NCBI RefSeq assembly: GCF_001552275.1
Contig: NZ_BCQW01000005.1
Coordinates: 90,314-154,313 of the forward strand
Length of the DNA: 64,000 nt
Direction of reading: 5' to 3'
DNA from: Amphibacillus sediminis NBRC 103570
Lineage (GTDB): Bacteria; Bacillota; Bacilli; Bacillales; Amphibacillaceae
The position numbers and the translations under genes are program-made. The notes below the pieces were generated by a model. That model did no database searches and had not been told where the DNA came from. It worked only from the letters and a program-made list of their open reading frames with translations. Every line of letters begins with the position of its first letter. Position 1 is the stretch's first letter. This document shows, in pieces, positions 15,126 through 23,423 of the stretch.

Positions 15126-16454
15126 CTACTCAACTATACTGTTATAGGCCTCTTCCCAGCGTTCGTTCCAATCATTCATAACATCATCATAGTTCATATC
15201 GCGATTACCTATCGCTGCTTCAACAAGAATTTGTTTGTTGTCTTCTAACCAAAGGCCAACTTCTGCTTCTTTATCTATTTGATCTAATAAACCTTCTTTT
15301 CCTTCAGGTGAAGGCGTCAACATCGCAAATTGAGCACCTGCGGCCTCTGCCTCTTGTAAAGCTGTTGGAAGTGGTACATCTACTGATGCACTAATACCGC
15401 CCGCTTGCTCAACGGCATAGCCAGACTCATGAATAAACCAATCTACCCACGCAAAAGCCGCTTCTTTATTCTGGCTATATTTACTTACTGAAATATTCAT
15501 ATCAGCACCTAAAGAAAAAATGGTATCTTCGGCATTAGTCGGGAATGCCATGATCGCAATATCGTCAGCGTTAGGACCTGCGTCTTGAATTTGCTCAAGT
15601 GCCCATGACCCTAATACCATTGCTCCAATTTCACCATTATTCATCATAACCTTTGAAGACTCCCAATCAGTTGTTAATGGATCGTCTTCAATTAAGCCTT
15701 GTTCAACTAAATCATACATTAGTTTATAATGCTCATAATGAGGATCACCCGGATCAAATGGACGCGGATCGTCTAACATATCAACATTGTAATAATCAAC
15801 ATTACCTGCCGTAGTCGTTATAGCACCTTCCCATTGCGCCAATGGCCACGCATCTCCATAGTTTGTATAGAGAGGAATCGCATCTGTATTATCTTTAATT
15901 TTTTGCATTGCTTCGATAAATTGGTCAGGTGTTATTGGTAATTCCCCAATACCTGCTTCTTCAAAAACAGCTTTGTTATAAATAACCCCTGTATAGGTAA
16001 GGGCAATCGGAATACCATAAACGGTTTGATCCACAGCCCGCTCTTCAACACCTAAATACTTTTCTTTCATATCATCAAGCGATCCCATCGGTTCAAAAAA
16101 GTTAGGAATATCTTCTATAGGCACTTGAATCGGTAAATATTGAACATCACCATAATCTTGTGTATTAATACGTGGCATAATTTCGCCACCATAATCAGAC
16201 AATGCCTCAAAGTTAACATTAACATTAGGATAAATTGACTCAAATTCAGCTTTATAATCCTGATATACCGAATCGACAATATCCGTTCTATGAGTTATAA
16301 CCGTTAAATCCCCCTCGATCTCTTCAGGATCTAAATCCTTCCAACTTTCAGAAGCTAAGCGCTCTTCAGTTTCATTATCACCCAAAGTACCATCATCAGA
16401 TCCACATGCAGCCATCATTACTAAAAAGGGAATACTTACAATTAAAGTCATCAT
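15126..16454 (-). CDS. ABC sugar transporter substrate-binding lipoprotein (start disturbed by an A7 run)
   Basis: Extracellular solute-binding protein, family 1, about 442 residues. The lipobox MAAC places the lipidated Cys at residue 17, followed by an acidic linker; VTHRTDIVDS and AFAWVDWFIH fit the family. The only in-frame start is the ATG at 16452-16454, which gives a signal peptide with no positive charge and sits about 17 bases from the GGCGG ribosome site. A well-placed ATG at 16463-16465 would read Met-Leu-Lys-Lys and would join this frame if the A run at 16455-16461 (plus boundary base) had one more A; as given it hits TGA. Sequencing error, a real mutation or slippage are all possible. 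Confidence 0.88.
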   Translation of the reverse strand: MMTLIVSIPFLVMMAACGSDDGTLGDNETEERLASESWKDLDPEEIEGDLTVITHRTDIVDSVYQDYKAEFESIYPNVNVNFEALSDYGGEIMPRINTQDYGDVQYLPIQVPIEDIPNFFEPMGSLDDMKEKYLGVEERAVDQTVYGIPIALTYTGVIYNKAVFEEAGIGELPITPDQFIEAMQKIKDNTDAIPLYTNYGDAWPLAQWEGAITTTAGNVDYYNVDMLDDPRPFDPGDPHYEHYKLMYDLVEQGLIEDDPLTTDWESSKVMMNNGEIGAMVLGSWALEQIQDAGPNADDIAIMAFPTNAEDTIFSLGADMNISVSKYSQNKEAAFAWVDWFIHESGYAVEQAGGISASVDVPLPTALQEAEAAGAQFAMLTPSPEGKEGLLDQIDKEAEVGLWLEDNKQILVEAAIGNRDMNYDDVMNDWNERWEEAYNSIVE

Positions 16455-16503
16455 TTTTTTAGCATTATTAAACCGCCTTTCTATACACTTATATTATCAG
16501 CTT

Positions 16504-16560
16504 ATTAAGTTATCGCTAAGCTAATAAATTAATTTTATAGTGAAAGCGATTACAAGTCAA
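16504..16560 (-). promoter_or_regulatory. Promoter of the ABC/GH130/GH113 operon with cre and LacI-type operator
   Basis: On the minus strand: minus-35 TTGACT (16555-16560), a 17-base spacer and minus-10 TAAAAT (16532-16537). TGAAAGCGATTACA at 16541-16554 matches the cre consensus fully and fills the spacer, a position where CcpA would block polymerase. Just downstream of the expected start of transcription lies TTAGCGATAACTTAAT (16504-16519), 14 of 16 identical to the operator at 8712 and 20942. Confidence 0.75.
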
Positions 16561-16771
16561 TATATATTTAAAACAATATTGTGACATTCGGATTAGCTCT
16601 TCTATTATTATTAAATCATATTTAGCAAAATTTACTATTAATCCAGCATTTTATTACTTAGTTTTATCAAAAATAACTTTAATTTATAACTTTACCAATA
16701 CGTAGTAATTAACATCCTATTTTTTAAAAAGATACTAAGCTAGCAACTAGCTTAATTCTTTATTCAAATAG

Positions 16772-17365
16772 TTATTTATGATCAGGAAGCGTGATAGAGC
16801 GAGATACTTTTTCCACAATCATCACATAACCTACTGGGAATAAAACAATAAAAAGAATTAAATTGTAGTATGCAAGTATAGCAAAACTAAGATACGCCAT
16901 CCACAATAATAGAGTGGATCCAAATCGTTTTATCGTCATAGTAAATCCTAGTGCAAATGCTATCTTTATATTTATTGTTTTTTTCGCCATAAAAAACATG
17001 GCATAGCTAAATGTGGTTGAAATTAGTAGCAAAAAATAAATAAGCAAACCTGCTACAAGCCAACCGTGTCCTCCCTTTATCGTAAAAAAAAACATACTAC
17101 TAGCCACTATATAACTTAACGACACCAAAAAAGAGCTCAATCGATATCGGTTAAAGTGGATAAAATTCTGGTCAAACACTTCCTTTACTTCATATTCATC
17201 AATTTCACCAGCTGATTGTATATACATATATGTCATTATTAAAGCAACTGTCGCAGGGACTACTCCATATATGAGTCCGCTTTTTATCAGACCGCGCCAG
17301 TATTCAAGACTAAGCAAAAGGTATTTATGTAACACTAAAATAAATGAAGAGAATTTTGATCCCAA
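16772..17365 (-). CDS. DUF624/YesL-family membrane protein
   Basis: 197-residue protein with about five hydrophobic segments (near 30-50, 80-97, 104-128, 145-170, 172-190) and the N-terminal EYWRGLIKSGLIYG, typical of YesL-like proteins. These are often encoded beside sugar ABC importers and polysaccharide-degradation genes; their role is not established. The TTG start lies behind GGGGGTGAG. It sits between the LacI regulator and the binding-protein gene. A terminator overlaps the regulator's stop, so it may have its own promoter. Confidence 0.82.
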   Translation of the reverse strand: MGSKFSSFILVLHKYLLLSLEYWRGLIKSGLIYGVVPATVALIMTYMYIQSAGEIDEYEVKEVFDQNFIHFNRYRLSSFLVSLSYIVASSMFFFTIKGGHGWLVAGLLIYFLLLISTTFSYAMFFMAKKTINIKIAFALGFTMTIKRFGSTLLLWMAYLSFAILAYYNLILFIVLFPVGYVMIVEKVSRSITLPDHK

Positions 17366-17400
17366 TTAACTCTCACCCCCAACTTTGTCATTCAACTATG

Positions 17401-17431
17401 GAAAAGACAAGGTCATTAATGACCTTGTCTT
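17401..17431 (-). terminator. Terminator straddling the stop codon of the LacI gene
   Basis: AAGACAAGGTCAT / ATGACCTTGTCTT, almost loopless, followed on the minus strand by TTTTCC. The TAA stop at 17416-17418 is at the tip of the stem, so the last codons of the regulator form one arm. Confidence 0.75.
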
Positions 17432-18444
17432 ATATCACTTACAGAATCACGTTTTATAATCCTACCTTTAACAGATGTTCGACCATTTGGTTTATTTTTA
17501 CCTTGAACTTTTTTAATCATTAACTTGACGGCTTGGGTTACCATTTCTTCTATGTCTACTTCAACAGTGGTTAGCTGTGGATCGGTGATCGTTGCATAGA
17601 TGTCATTATCAAACCCAACTACAGCACAGTCTTTAGGAACGTTATAACCTAGACGCTTAAGTTTATTTACTAGATTATGAGCCACTTGGTCACAATTACA
17701 TACAAAGGCAGTAGGCATTTGTTCAGGCAATTCAATCTCAATAAATTTTCCCTTATCATCACGATCATTTATAATATATGACTGATTAAGTACAATGTGG
17801 TGCTCTAAGAGCGACTTATAGTAGCCCAAAAAACGATCTTGAATACTGCTAGTTGAATAGAGATTTCCGACATAGGCAATATTCCGATGCCCTTTACTAA
17901 CGAGGTAGTTAGTTATATCGTAAGCACCATAAAAATTATCAGTAATAATTGAATCGATTTCATCGTGTTCATCATAAAAATCGAGAAATACTTTAGGCAT
18001 ATCTATTTCCTTGATAACATTAATATAATCACTGCTTATTTGGCCAAGAAAAATAAAACCATCCACTTTGTTTTCAAAATAGATACGAGGTAAATTTAAA
18101 GCGTCTTCATCTTCGTTTGACAAAATATTCATAATGCCATAATAGCCGTAATTTTCTAAAGTAGTTGTAATATATTGGTATGCTCTAAAATAAAAGGATT
18201 GAGAGATACCACCTGAAAAACGTTCTGGAATAATAATACCAATATTATATGAAAGACCATGCTTCATTGACTTGGCAACAGTGTTATAGCGATAACCCAT
18301 CTCATCTGCAAGTTGCTTAATCTTTTCTTTTAAGGCTTCACTTACACCTTCTTTGTCATTTAAAGCTTTTGAAACCGTCACACTACTTACCCCAAGTCGC
18401 TCTGCTATATCTTTCATTGTTACATTACTTTTCACTATTCGCAC
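17416..18444 (-). CDS. LacI/GalR-family transcriptional regulator of the mannan locus
   Basis: Sugar-responsive repressor of about 342 residues. The N-terminal helix-turn-helix and hinge are clear: VTMKDIAERLGVSSVTVSKALN, then GYRYNTVAKSMKHG. The periplasmic-binding-protein-like effector domain follows (NIGIIIPERF, AVVGFDNDIYATITDPQLTTVEVD near the C-terminus). Start choice: GTG at 18442-18444, six bases after AAAGGA; a TTG two codons earlier overlaps that site. Its promoter region carries a variant of the shared CGATAACTT motif, suggesting autoregulation. The effector is probably a mannooligosaccharide or mannosyl-glucose, inferred from context. Confidence 0.9.
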   Translation of the reverse strand: MRIVKSNVTMKDIAERLGVSSVTVSKALNDKEGVSEALKEKIKQLADEMGYRYNTVAKSMKHGLSYNIGIIIPERFSGGISQSFYFRAYQYITTTLENYGYYGIMNILSNEDEDALNLPRIYFENKVDGFIFLGQISSDYINVIKEIDMPKVFLDFYDEHDEIDSIITDNFYGAYDITNYLVSKGHRNIAYVGNLYSTSSIQDRFLGYYKSLLEHHIVLNQSYIINDRDDKGKFIEIELPEQMPTAFVCNCDQVAHNLVNKLKRLGYNVPKDCAVVGFDNDIYATITDPQLTTVEVDIEEMVTQAVKLMIKKVQGKNKPNGRTSVKGRIIKRDSVSDIRQGH

Positions 18445-18482
18445 TTCCAATCCTTTACGCTAATTGAACATATAATCACCAA

Positions 18483-18512
18483 ACTAAGCTATCGTTTACT
18501 TTAATAAACGAT
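18483..18512 (-). promoter_or_regulatory. Putative operator upstream of the LacI gene
   Basis: Minus strand AAACGATAGCTTAGT resembles the CGATAACTT sites of the other mannan promoters. It overlaps an 8-bp inverted repeat, ATCGTTTA-6 bases-TAAACGAT (18491-18512). Confidence 0.45.
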
Positions 18513-18582
18513 CGTAGTCCAATACTATCAAAACAAACCTGAATTCGCAACATTCGAGCAAGGAAAGAATGCGAATAATAGA

Positions 18583-19755
18583 CTATTTTAGCAGCTGTTC
18601 ATTTTGCTCAATTAACCTTTTACGCTGAGCAGCATTATCCAATGATCTAAAGCCATCTTCCGGTGTTTTAAATGTATAGTCGATTAGCTTGGCAATTGTA
18701 GTTGTTGCAACATGAATACGTGTATCACTTGATGCATAATAAATATACACTTGATTTTTTTCATTAACAACAGCACCATTACAGAAAATAACATTAGATA
18801 CATCCCCAACCCGTTCGTCATCATATGGAGCAATAAAGTGACCTCCTGGTCTAGCAATGACCTTGGTTGGATCTTCTAAGCTGGTTGCTAATGTATAAAG
18901 GACATAACGCAAACCTGCCGCTGTATTTCTCACACCGTGAGCAATATGAATCCAACCTTTTTCCGTTTTAATAGGGGCTGGCCCTTGGCCATTTTTCACT
19001 TCATATATAGTATGATAGCGTCGTTCATGGATCACCTTCTCTTCTTGAATGACAGCTGATTCAATGTTGTCGCAAAGTCCAAACGCAATTCCGCCACCTG
19101 TCCCCGTAGAAATAAAACCATCTTGCGGACGGGTATAAAATGCATATTTACCATTAATAAATTCTGGATGCAAAACGACGTTCCGTTGTTGAGGTGATGG
19201 TGTTGTAATATTAGGCAATCGCTCCCATATTTTCATATCTTTTGTCCGCACGAGACCCGCTTGCGCAATGGCACTAGATGTATCGGATTCAGGAACACTT
19301 GGATCCTTACTCTCAGAGCAATAAATACCGTAAATATAACCATCCTCATGCTTGACTAAACGCATATCATAGCAATTGGTTTCATTCTGATCAGTGTCAT
19401 CCCAAGTCAAAGGTGTACCAACAAAACGAAATTGATCGATACCCGTGTGACTTTCCGCAATTGCAAAAATTGATTTACGATCCAAGCCTTCTAATCGAAC
19501 AACTAAATAGTATTTTCCATCTAAGTAGATCGCACCCGGATTAAAGGTTGCATTAACCCCTAAACGTTCCATAAAGAAAGGGTTGGTTTGCTCATTTAAA
19601 TCAAAGCGCCAATGAATCGGTACATGATGGCGCGTTAAAACTGGATATAAATACCGATCATAGACACCATTATAAAATTGCTGATCTTGTTTGTTCCTTC
19701 TTTGCAATAGCTCCTCTTGACGTTCTCTCAATGTAAAATACGCTTTATGAATCAT
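18583..19755 (-). CDS. GH130 4-O-beta-D-mannosyl-D-glucose phosphorylase (long form)
   Basis: 390-residue cytoplasmic enzyme that converts Man-beta-1,4-Glc plus phosphate to mannose 1-phosphate and glucose. The sequence follows the Bacteroides fragilis MGP closely (from memory): [29 protein letters not shown] with catalytic Asp130, [35 protein letters not shown] and [16 protein letters not shown]. Its ATG overlaps the stop of the cellobiose 2-epimerase gene by four bases, so translation is coupled. That pairing is the known mannan pathway, in which the epimerase turns mannobiose into mannosyl-glucose and this enzyme splits it. Confidence 0.95.
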   Translation of the reverse strand: MIHKAYFTLRERQEELLQRRNKQDQQFYNGVYDRYLYPVLTRHHVPIHWRFDLNEQTNPFFMERLGVNATFNPGAIYLDGKYYLVVRLEGLDRKSIFAIAESHTGIDQFRFVGTPLTWDDTDQNETNCYDMRLVKHEDGYIYGIYCSESKDPSVPESDTSSAIAQAGLVRTKDMKIWERLPNITTPSPQQRNVVLHPEFINGKYAFYTRPQDGFISTGTGGGIAFGLCDNIESAVIQEEKVIHERRYHTIYEVKNGQGPAPIKTEKGWIHIAHGVRNTAAGLRYVLYTLATSLEDPTKVIARPGGHFIAPYDDERVGDVSNVIFCNGAVVNEKNQVYIYYASSDTRIHVATTTIAKLIDYTFKTPEDGFRSLDNAAQRKRLIEQNEQLLK

Positions 19756-20921
19756 ATCAAATTCATCCTTTCAATGATCTCTAAGCAAAAACGGCTATTA
19801 TGATACGACGCTTTCCAAGGCTCGACGATATTCCGTACAGTCGGACTTCCATCTTCCTCAATCGACCAATACCACTCACCTTTAGGACGTGGATCACATA
19901 TATTATTTTTAGTGTACTGCCAAAGCTGATTCACTAAGTCAAGAAATCGCTGATCACCAGTCCGTTGATAAGCATTATAAAAGCCAACCATTGCTTCAGC
20001 TTGAACCCACCAGACTCTTGTATAATCTTTTTTACCATCTTCCTCCTCATTTATTAAAGAGCCATCTGTTTGAATAGCATAATCTGCAATATTATAGGCA
20101 ATATCAACAATCATTTTTTGGTAAGATTCATCTTTTATCTTTAAGGTACGTAACGCCTCATCCAATAACCACGATGCTTCAATATCATGACCAAAGGATT
20201 TTAATTCAATTAAACTTCGCCATCCCTGGTCAAAAAAAACACCAAGAAAACGGCTATCTTGTTGATATATTTTTTGATAATGAATTTTCAATAGCACTTC
20301 TAGCCTGTTAGCTAGTTCTTTATTCGGGTATGCTTTGTAGAGATTAGTATAGGCCTCCAAAATGTGAATATGTGTATTCATAGTTATATGTGCGATAACC
20401 CCATTCTCACTTAACATTTCGTTTGCTGACTCCTGCCACTCGCGATTAAATTCCTCTTTATAAGCTTGATTATTCTGATCAAAGCCGACCGATTCAATTA
20501 AATCGTAAAGCGACAGTGCTAGCTCTAATACCTCACTGTTTTGCGTGATACGATAATATTCGCTTAAACCATACAGCGCAAAGGCTTGGGCATAAATATG
20601 CTTTCGTGTATCTTTCGGTTCTCCTTTATAGTTAAGGAGCCAGTATATCCCTTTGTATTCGTGATCAATAAGCTTATCTTTAAAAAATTGATACAAATGA
20701 TTTGCCATCTCAAGATATTCTCTTCGTTGTAAGACACGGTAAGCAGCAGAAAATGTCCACAAAAAGCGCGCAGTTGCAATTCCTCCTTTATCAGCTTGTT
20801 GGTTAATATTCAAATCAAAGTCAACCTCACCATACAGTCCACCATACGTCTCATCTTTTAAATTAAGCCAAAATGGTAAGATACGTTCAGTCAGTTCGCC
20901 CATCACTTCATCCTTCAGCAT
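19752..20921 (-). CDS. Cellobiose 2-epimerase (mannobiose 2-epimerase)
   Basis: 389-residue enzyme of the N-acylglucosamine 2-epimerase superfamily, which epimerises the reducing-end sugar of beta-1,4-disaccharides; here mannobiose to mannosyl-glucose is the expected use. The (alpha/alpha)6-barrel motifs are present: [10 protein letters not shown] near residue 28, [75 protein letters not shown] and [13 protein letters not shown], containing the conserved His residues. The ATG has AAGGTGG upstream. It is the first gene of a two-gene coupled unit with the GH130 phosphorylase. Confidence 0.93.
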   Translation of the reverse strand: MLKDEVMGELTERILPFWLNLKDETYGGLYGEVDFDLNINQQADKGGIATARFLWTFSAAYRVLQRREYLEMANHLYQFFKDKLIDHEYKGIYWLLNYKGEPKDTRKHIYAQAFALYGLSEYYRITQNSEVLELALSLYDLIESVGFDQNNQAYKEEFNREWQESANEMLSENGVIAHITMNTHIHILEAYTNLYKAYPNKELANRLEVLLKIHYQKIYQQDSRFLGVFFDQGWRSLIELKSFGHDIEASWLLDEALRTLKIKDESYQKMIVDIAYNIADYAIQTDGSLINEEEDGKKDYTRVWWVQAEAMVGFYNAYQRTGDQRFLDLVNQLWQYTKNNICDPRPKGEWYWSIEEDGSPTVRNIVEPWKASYHNSRFCLEIIERMNLI

Positions 20922-20941
20922 GCTGTAACCACCTTATTAAT

Positions 20942-20992
20942 TTATCGATAACTTTATAATTGTATATTATATAAACTAAATATATATGTCAA
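20942..20992 (-). promoter_or_regulatory. Promoter and LacI-type operator of the epimerase-phosphorylase unit
   Basis: Minus strand: minus-35 TTGACA (20987-20992), a 17-base spacer and minus-10 TAATAT (20964-20969). The operator TTATCGATAACTTTAT reads on the plus strand at 20942-20957, where transcription should begin; it is identical to the site upstream of GH36. This geometry fits simple repression. Confidence 0.72.
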
Positions 20993-21202
20993 TGGAAAGC
21001 GGATTCATTTTAGTGTTATTGTCCTGTGAAATTGGCTTAATTACAATTAAAAGTTTATAACTTTTATGTTAGCCACTACTCAAAGGTTAAAAGGTATAAC
21101 ATAAAAACAGCCCCATCAAATTCTAATCGTTTCTTAATCTATGAAGATATAAGTTTAATTTTAGGTAAAATGCCTAATATTTTTTCACTCAACTAAGAGA
21201 TG

Positions 21203-21231
21203 AATGTTCTGTGATATATAATCAGAACATT
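21203..21231. promoter_or_regulatory. Inverted repeat upstream of the PTS operon
   Basis: AATGTTCTG and CAGAACATT, a perfect 9-bp match, are separated by 11 bases. No T-run follows. It may be an operator half of the PTS promoter region or a transcript hairpin. Confidence 0.4.
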
Positions 21232-21268
21232 TACCTGACCTAGGTGCTGCTTTTTCATGCGTGGCTCA

Positions 21269-21317
21269 TTTCCGTTTTAAAACGGAAAAACTACACATGG
21301 TAATGGAAGCGCTTCTA
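21269..21317 (+). promoter_or_regulatory. Perfect 20-bp palindrome and cre-like site before the PTS operon
   Basis: TTTCCGTTTT followed directly by its complement AAAACGGAAA (21269-21288) forms a perfect palindrome, a good candidate for the binding site of the PRD activator encoded downstream. TGGAAGCGCTTCTA at 21304-21317 is a symmetric, imperfect cre-like sequence. The IIB gene starts 58 bases further on. The rest of 20993-21268 holds AT-rich sequence and a near-palindrome around 21048-21067. Confidence 0.5.
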
Positions 21318-21374
21318 CCATAGAATGATGAATGTAAAGGGTTACTCTATATTAAAGATAAAGGAGACGACGAC

Positions 21375-21683
21375 ATGAAACGAATATTATTAGCTTGCTC
21401 AGCAGGAATGTCTACTAGCTTACTTGTTTCAAAAATGGAAGAAGCAGCGAAAGCAAAAGGCATCGATGCAGAAATTTGGGCAGTAGCACAAGATAAAGCA
21501 CCTGAAGAGATGAAGCGCGCTGATGTCCTACTCATTGGACCACAAATGCGCTTTATGAAGAAAAAATTTGCTGTTACAGCTGAAGAGGTCGGTATTCCAC
21601 TCGATGTTATTGATCCAGTTGCTTATGGAAGAATAGACGGTCAAGCTGTTCTTGATAAGGCTTTAAAGCTTATAGGAGACTAG
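21375..21683 (+). CDS. PTS EIIB component, lactose/cellobiose family
   Basis: 102-residue cytoplasmic phosphocarrier. The phosphorylatable Cys8 lies in LLACSAGMSTS, and IGPQMRFMKK and VDIPAE-type features of CelA/GmuB-like IIB proteins follow. It takes phosphate from the IIA encoded at 23103 and gives it to sugar bound by IIC. Operon order IIB-IIC-IIA-GH1 with a ROK kinase and ManA nearby resembles the Bacillus subtilis gmu (glucomannan) operon. The sugar is therefore probably a manno- or cello-disaccharide. The ATG lies behind AAGGAGACG. Confidence 0.93.
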   Translation: MKRILLACSAGMSTSLLVSKMEEAAKAKGIDAEIWAVAQDKAPEEMKRADVLLIGPQMRFMKKKFAVTAEEVGIPLDVIDPVAYGRIDGQAVLDKALKLIGD

Positions 21684-21733
21684 TTGTTATTAAACTGATC
21701 ACATGGTCAGTTATATAAAAAGGAGGAAAACAA

Positions 21734-23017
21734 ATGAATAAATTTATGGACACGTTAGAAAATGTGCTCATGCCAGTTGCAGATAAGTTAAATAACAACC
21801 GTTATTTAACGGCATTGCGTAATGGATTTATGGTTGCCTTACCGCTAATCATTTTTGGTTCGATTTTTGTTGTTATTGCTAACTTACCCTTTATAGAAGA
21901 TTGGATCGGGGAGGATGCCTACTCACTATTTCAAGATACATTAGGACCCGCTTCAGCTGCAACGTTAAGTATAATGGGCTTATTTGTAATTATAGGTATA
22001 GGTTATAAAATGGTTGAACAGCGAGGTGGCGAATCTATCTATGGTGGAGTTGTAGCAATTGGTGCCTTCCTTGTTCTTACTCCACAAATTGTTGAAGAAA
22101 CTACTGGCGTAATCCCAACTTCTGTTTTAGGCGCACAAGGTATGTTCCTTGGGATATTCACTGCATTTATATCAGCGGAACTGTACCAATTCTTCACGAG
22201 CAAAAACCTTACAATAAAAATGCCAGCTGGTGTTCCAGATGCCGTTTCTCGTTCATTTAGTGCACTTATTCCAATTACTTTTACTTTAACAATTTTCTTA
22301 GTAATTAGAATTATCTTTAGCTATACGCCTTACGACACAGTACAAAATTTCATTTACACGGTTATTCAAGAGCCTTTAACCGTACTTGGAAGTGGACTTC
22401 CAGCAACAATTGTAGCTGTTCTTTTAATCCAAATTTTTTGGTTCTTTGGACTACATGGTCAAATTATTATTAACTCAGTACTTGATCCAATCTGGTTCTC
22501 ACTTAATGATCAAAACCTTGCTGCCTATCAAGCAGGAGAAGAAGTTTTACCTAATATTGTAACAAAGCAGTTTATTGATACGTTTATTGTTGGTATCGGT
22601 GGTTCTGGGATGACTTTGGCAGTTTTAATTGCTATTTTTGTCGTAGCGAAAAGCAGACAATCACGGGAGCTTGGTAAGCTTGGGATTGGTTCCGGAATTT
22701 TCAATGTTAATGAGCCTGTCATTTTTGGTTTACCAATTATTATGAATCCTTTGGTTATTATCCCTTGGCTACTTGCACCCGTCGTGGTTGCTATTGTTAC
22801 CTATTTCTGCATGTACATTGGTTTTGTCCCTAGACCATCTGGTGTAATAGTATACTGGACAACGCCTGCCTTAATTAGTGGCTATTTAGCTACTGGAAAC
22901 AATATAATGGGTAGTGTGATGCAATTAATTAATATGGCAATTGTATTTACAATTTGGGTTCCATTTATCAAGATAATGGATAATCAGTACTACAAAAACG
23001 AACAAAAAGCAGCTTAA
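21734..23017 (+). CDS. PTS EIIC permease, cellobiose/diacetylchitobiose family
   Basis: 427-residue membrane permease with about ten hydrophobic segments. Family marks: FMDTLENVLMPVADKLNNNRYL at the N-terminus, WFFGLHGQIIINSVLDPIW near residue 237, and the NEPVIFGLPIIMNP substrate loop near residue 325. It transports and, with IIB, phosphorylates a beta-linked disaccharide. The start has AAAGGAGGAAA. A strong hairpin follows before the IIA gene. Confidence 0.94.
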   Translation: MNKFMDTLENVLMPVADKLNNNRYLTALRNGFMVALPLIIFGSIFVVIANLPFIEDWIGEDAYSLFQDTLGPASAATLSIMGLFVIIGIGYKMVEQRGGESIYGGVVAIGAFLVLTPQIVEETTGVIPTSVLGAQGMFLGIFTAFISAELYQFFTSKNLTIKMPAGVPDAVSRSFSALIPITFTLTIFLVIRIIFSYTPYDTVQNFIYTVIQEPLTVLGSGLPATIVAVLLIQIFWFFGLHGQIIINSVLDPIWFSLNDQNLAAYQAGEEVLPNIVTKQFIDTFIVGIGGSGMTLAVLIAIFVVAKSRQSRELGKLGIGSGIFNVNEPVIFGLPIIMNPLVIIPWLLAPVVVAIVTYFCMYIGFVPRPSGVIVYWTTPALISGYLATGNNIMGSVMQLINMAIVFTIWVPFIKIMDNQYYKNEQKAA

Positions 23018-23033
23018 ATATTACTAAACCAAT

Positions 23034-23069
23034 CATACGTATTTCCTGCTTTACCAGGAAATACGTATG
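23034..23069 (+). other. Strong hairpin between IIC and IIA genes
   Basis: A 15-bp perfect stem (CATACGTATTTCCTG and its complement) with a 6-base loop, beginning 17 bases after the IIC stop. Only GTGTTT follows, so it is a poor terminator. It may be a processing or mRNA-stability element that sets different levels of IIC and IIA-GH1. Confidence 0.6.
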
Positions 23070-23102
23070 GTGTTTAATGGACTTAACGAGGGGGACAACA
23101 AC

Positions 23103-23411
23103 ATGGAACAAACGATGACAGAGATTGCGTTTCAAATTATCCTATACGCAGGCAATGGCAAATCAAGCGCAATGGAAGCCATTCAAGAGGCTAAAGAAGG
23201 TAACTTTGAAGCCGCTGATAAAAAAATTGAAGAAGCCAGCGAAGAGCTTGGTAAAGCCCATAAGTATCAAACAGAGCTATTACAGCAAGAAGCACGTGGC
23301 GATGGTCAAGGTGTCAATGTCATCCTCGTCCATTCTCAGGATCATTTAATGACATCCATGACAGTAAGAGATTTAGCAATTGAAATTATCGAAATCTATC
23401 GAAATAAATAA
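23103..23411 (+). CDS. PTS EIIA component, lactose/cellobiose family
   Basis: 102-residue helical phosphocarrier that receives phosphate from HPr. The family signature VILVHSQDHLMTSM carries the likely phosphorylated His77 and the second conserved His81. The internal LYAGNGKSSAMEA and FEAADKKIEEASEELGKAH are typical. I chose the ATG at 23103 because GAGGGGGAC lies just before it; an in-frame ATG 36 bases upstream lies in the arm of the preceding hairpin and has no ribosome site. Confidence 0.93.
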   Translation: MEQTMTEIAFQIILYAGNGKSSAMEAIQEAKEGNFEAADKKIEEASEELGKAHKYQTELLQQEARGDGQGVNVILVHSQDHLMTSMTVRDLAIEIIEIYRNK

Positions 23412-23423
23412 GGGGATGTAACA

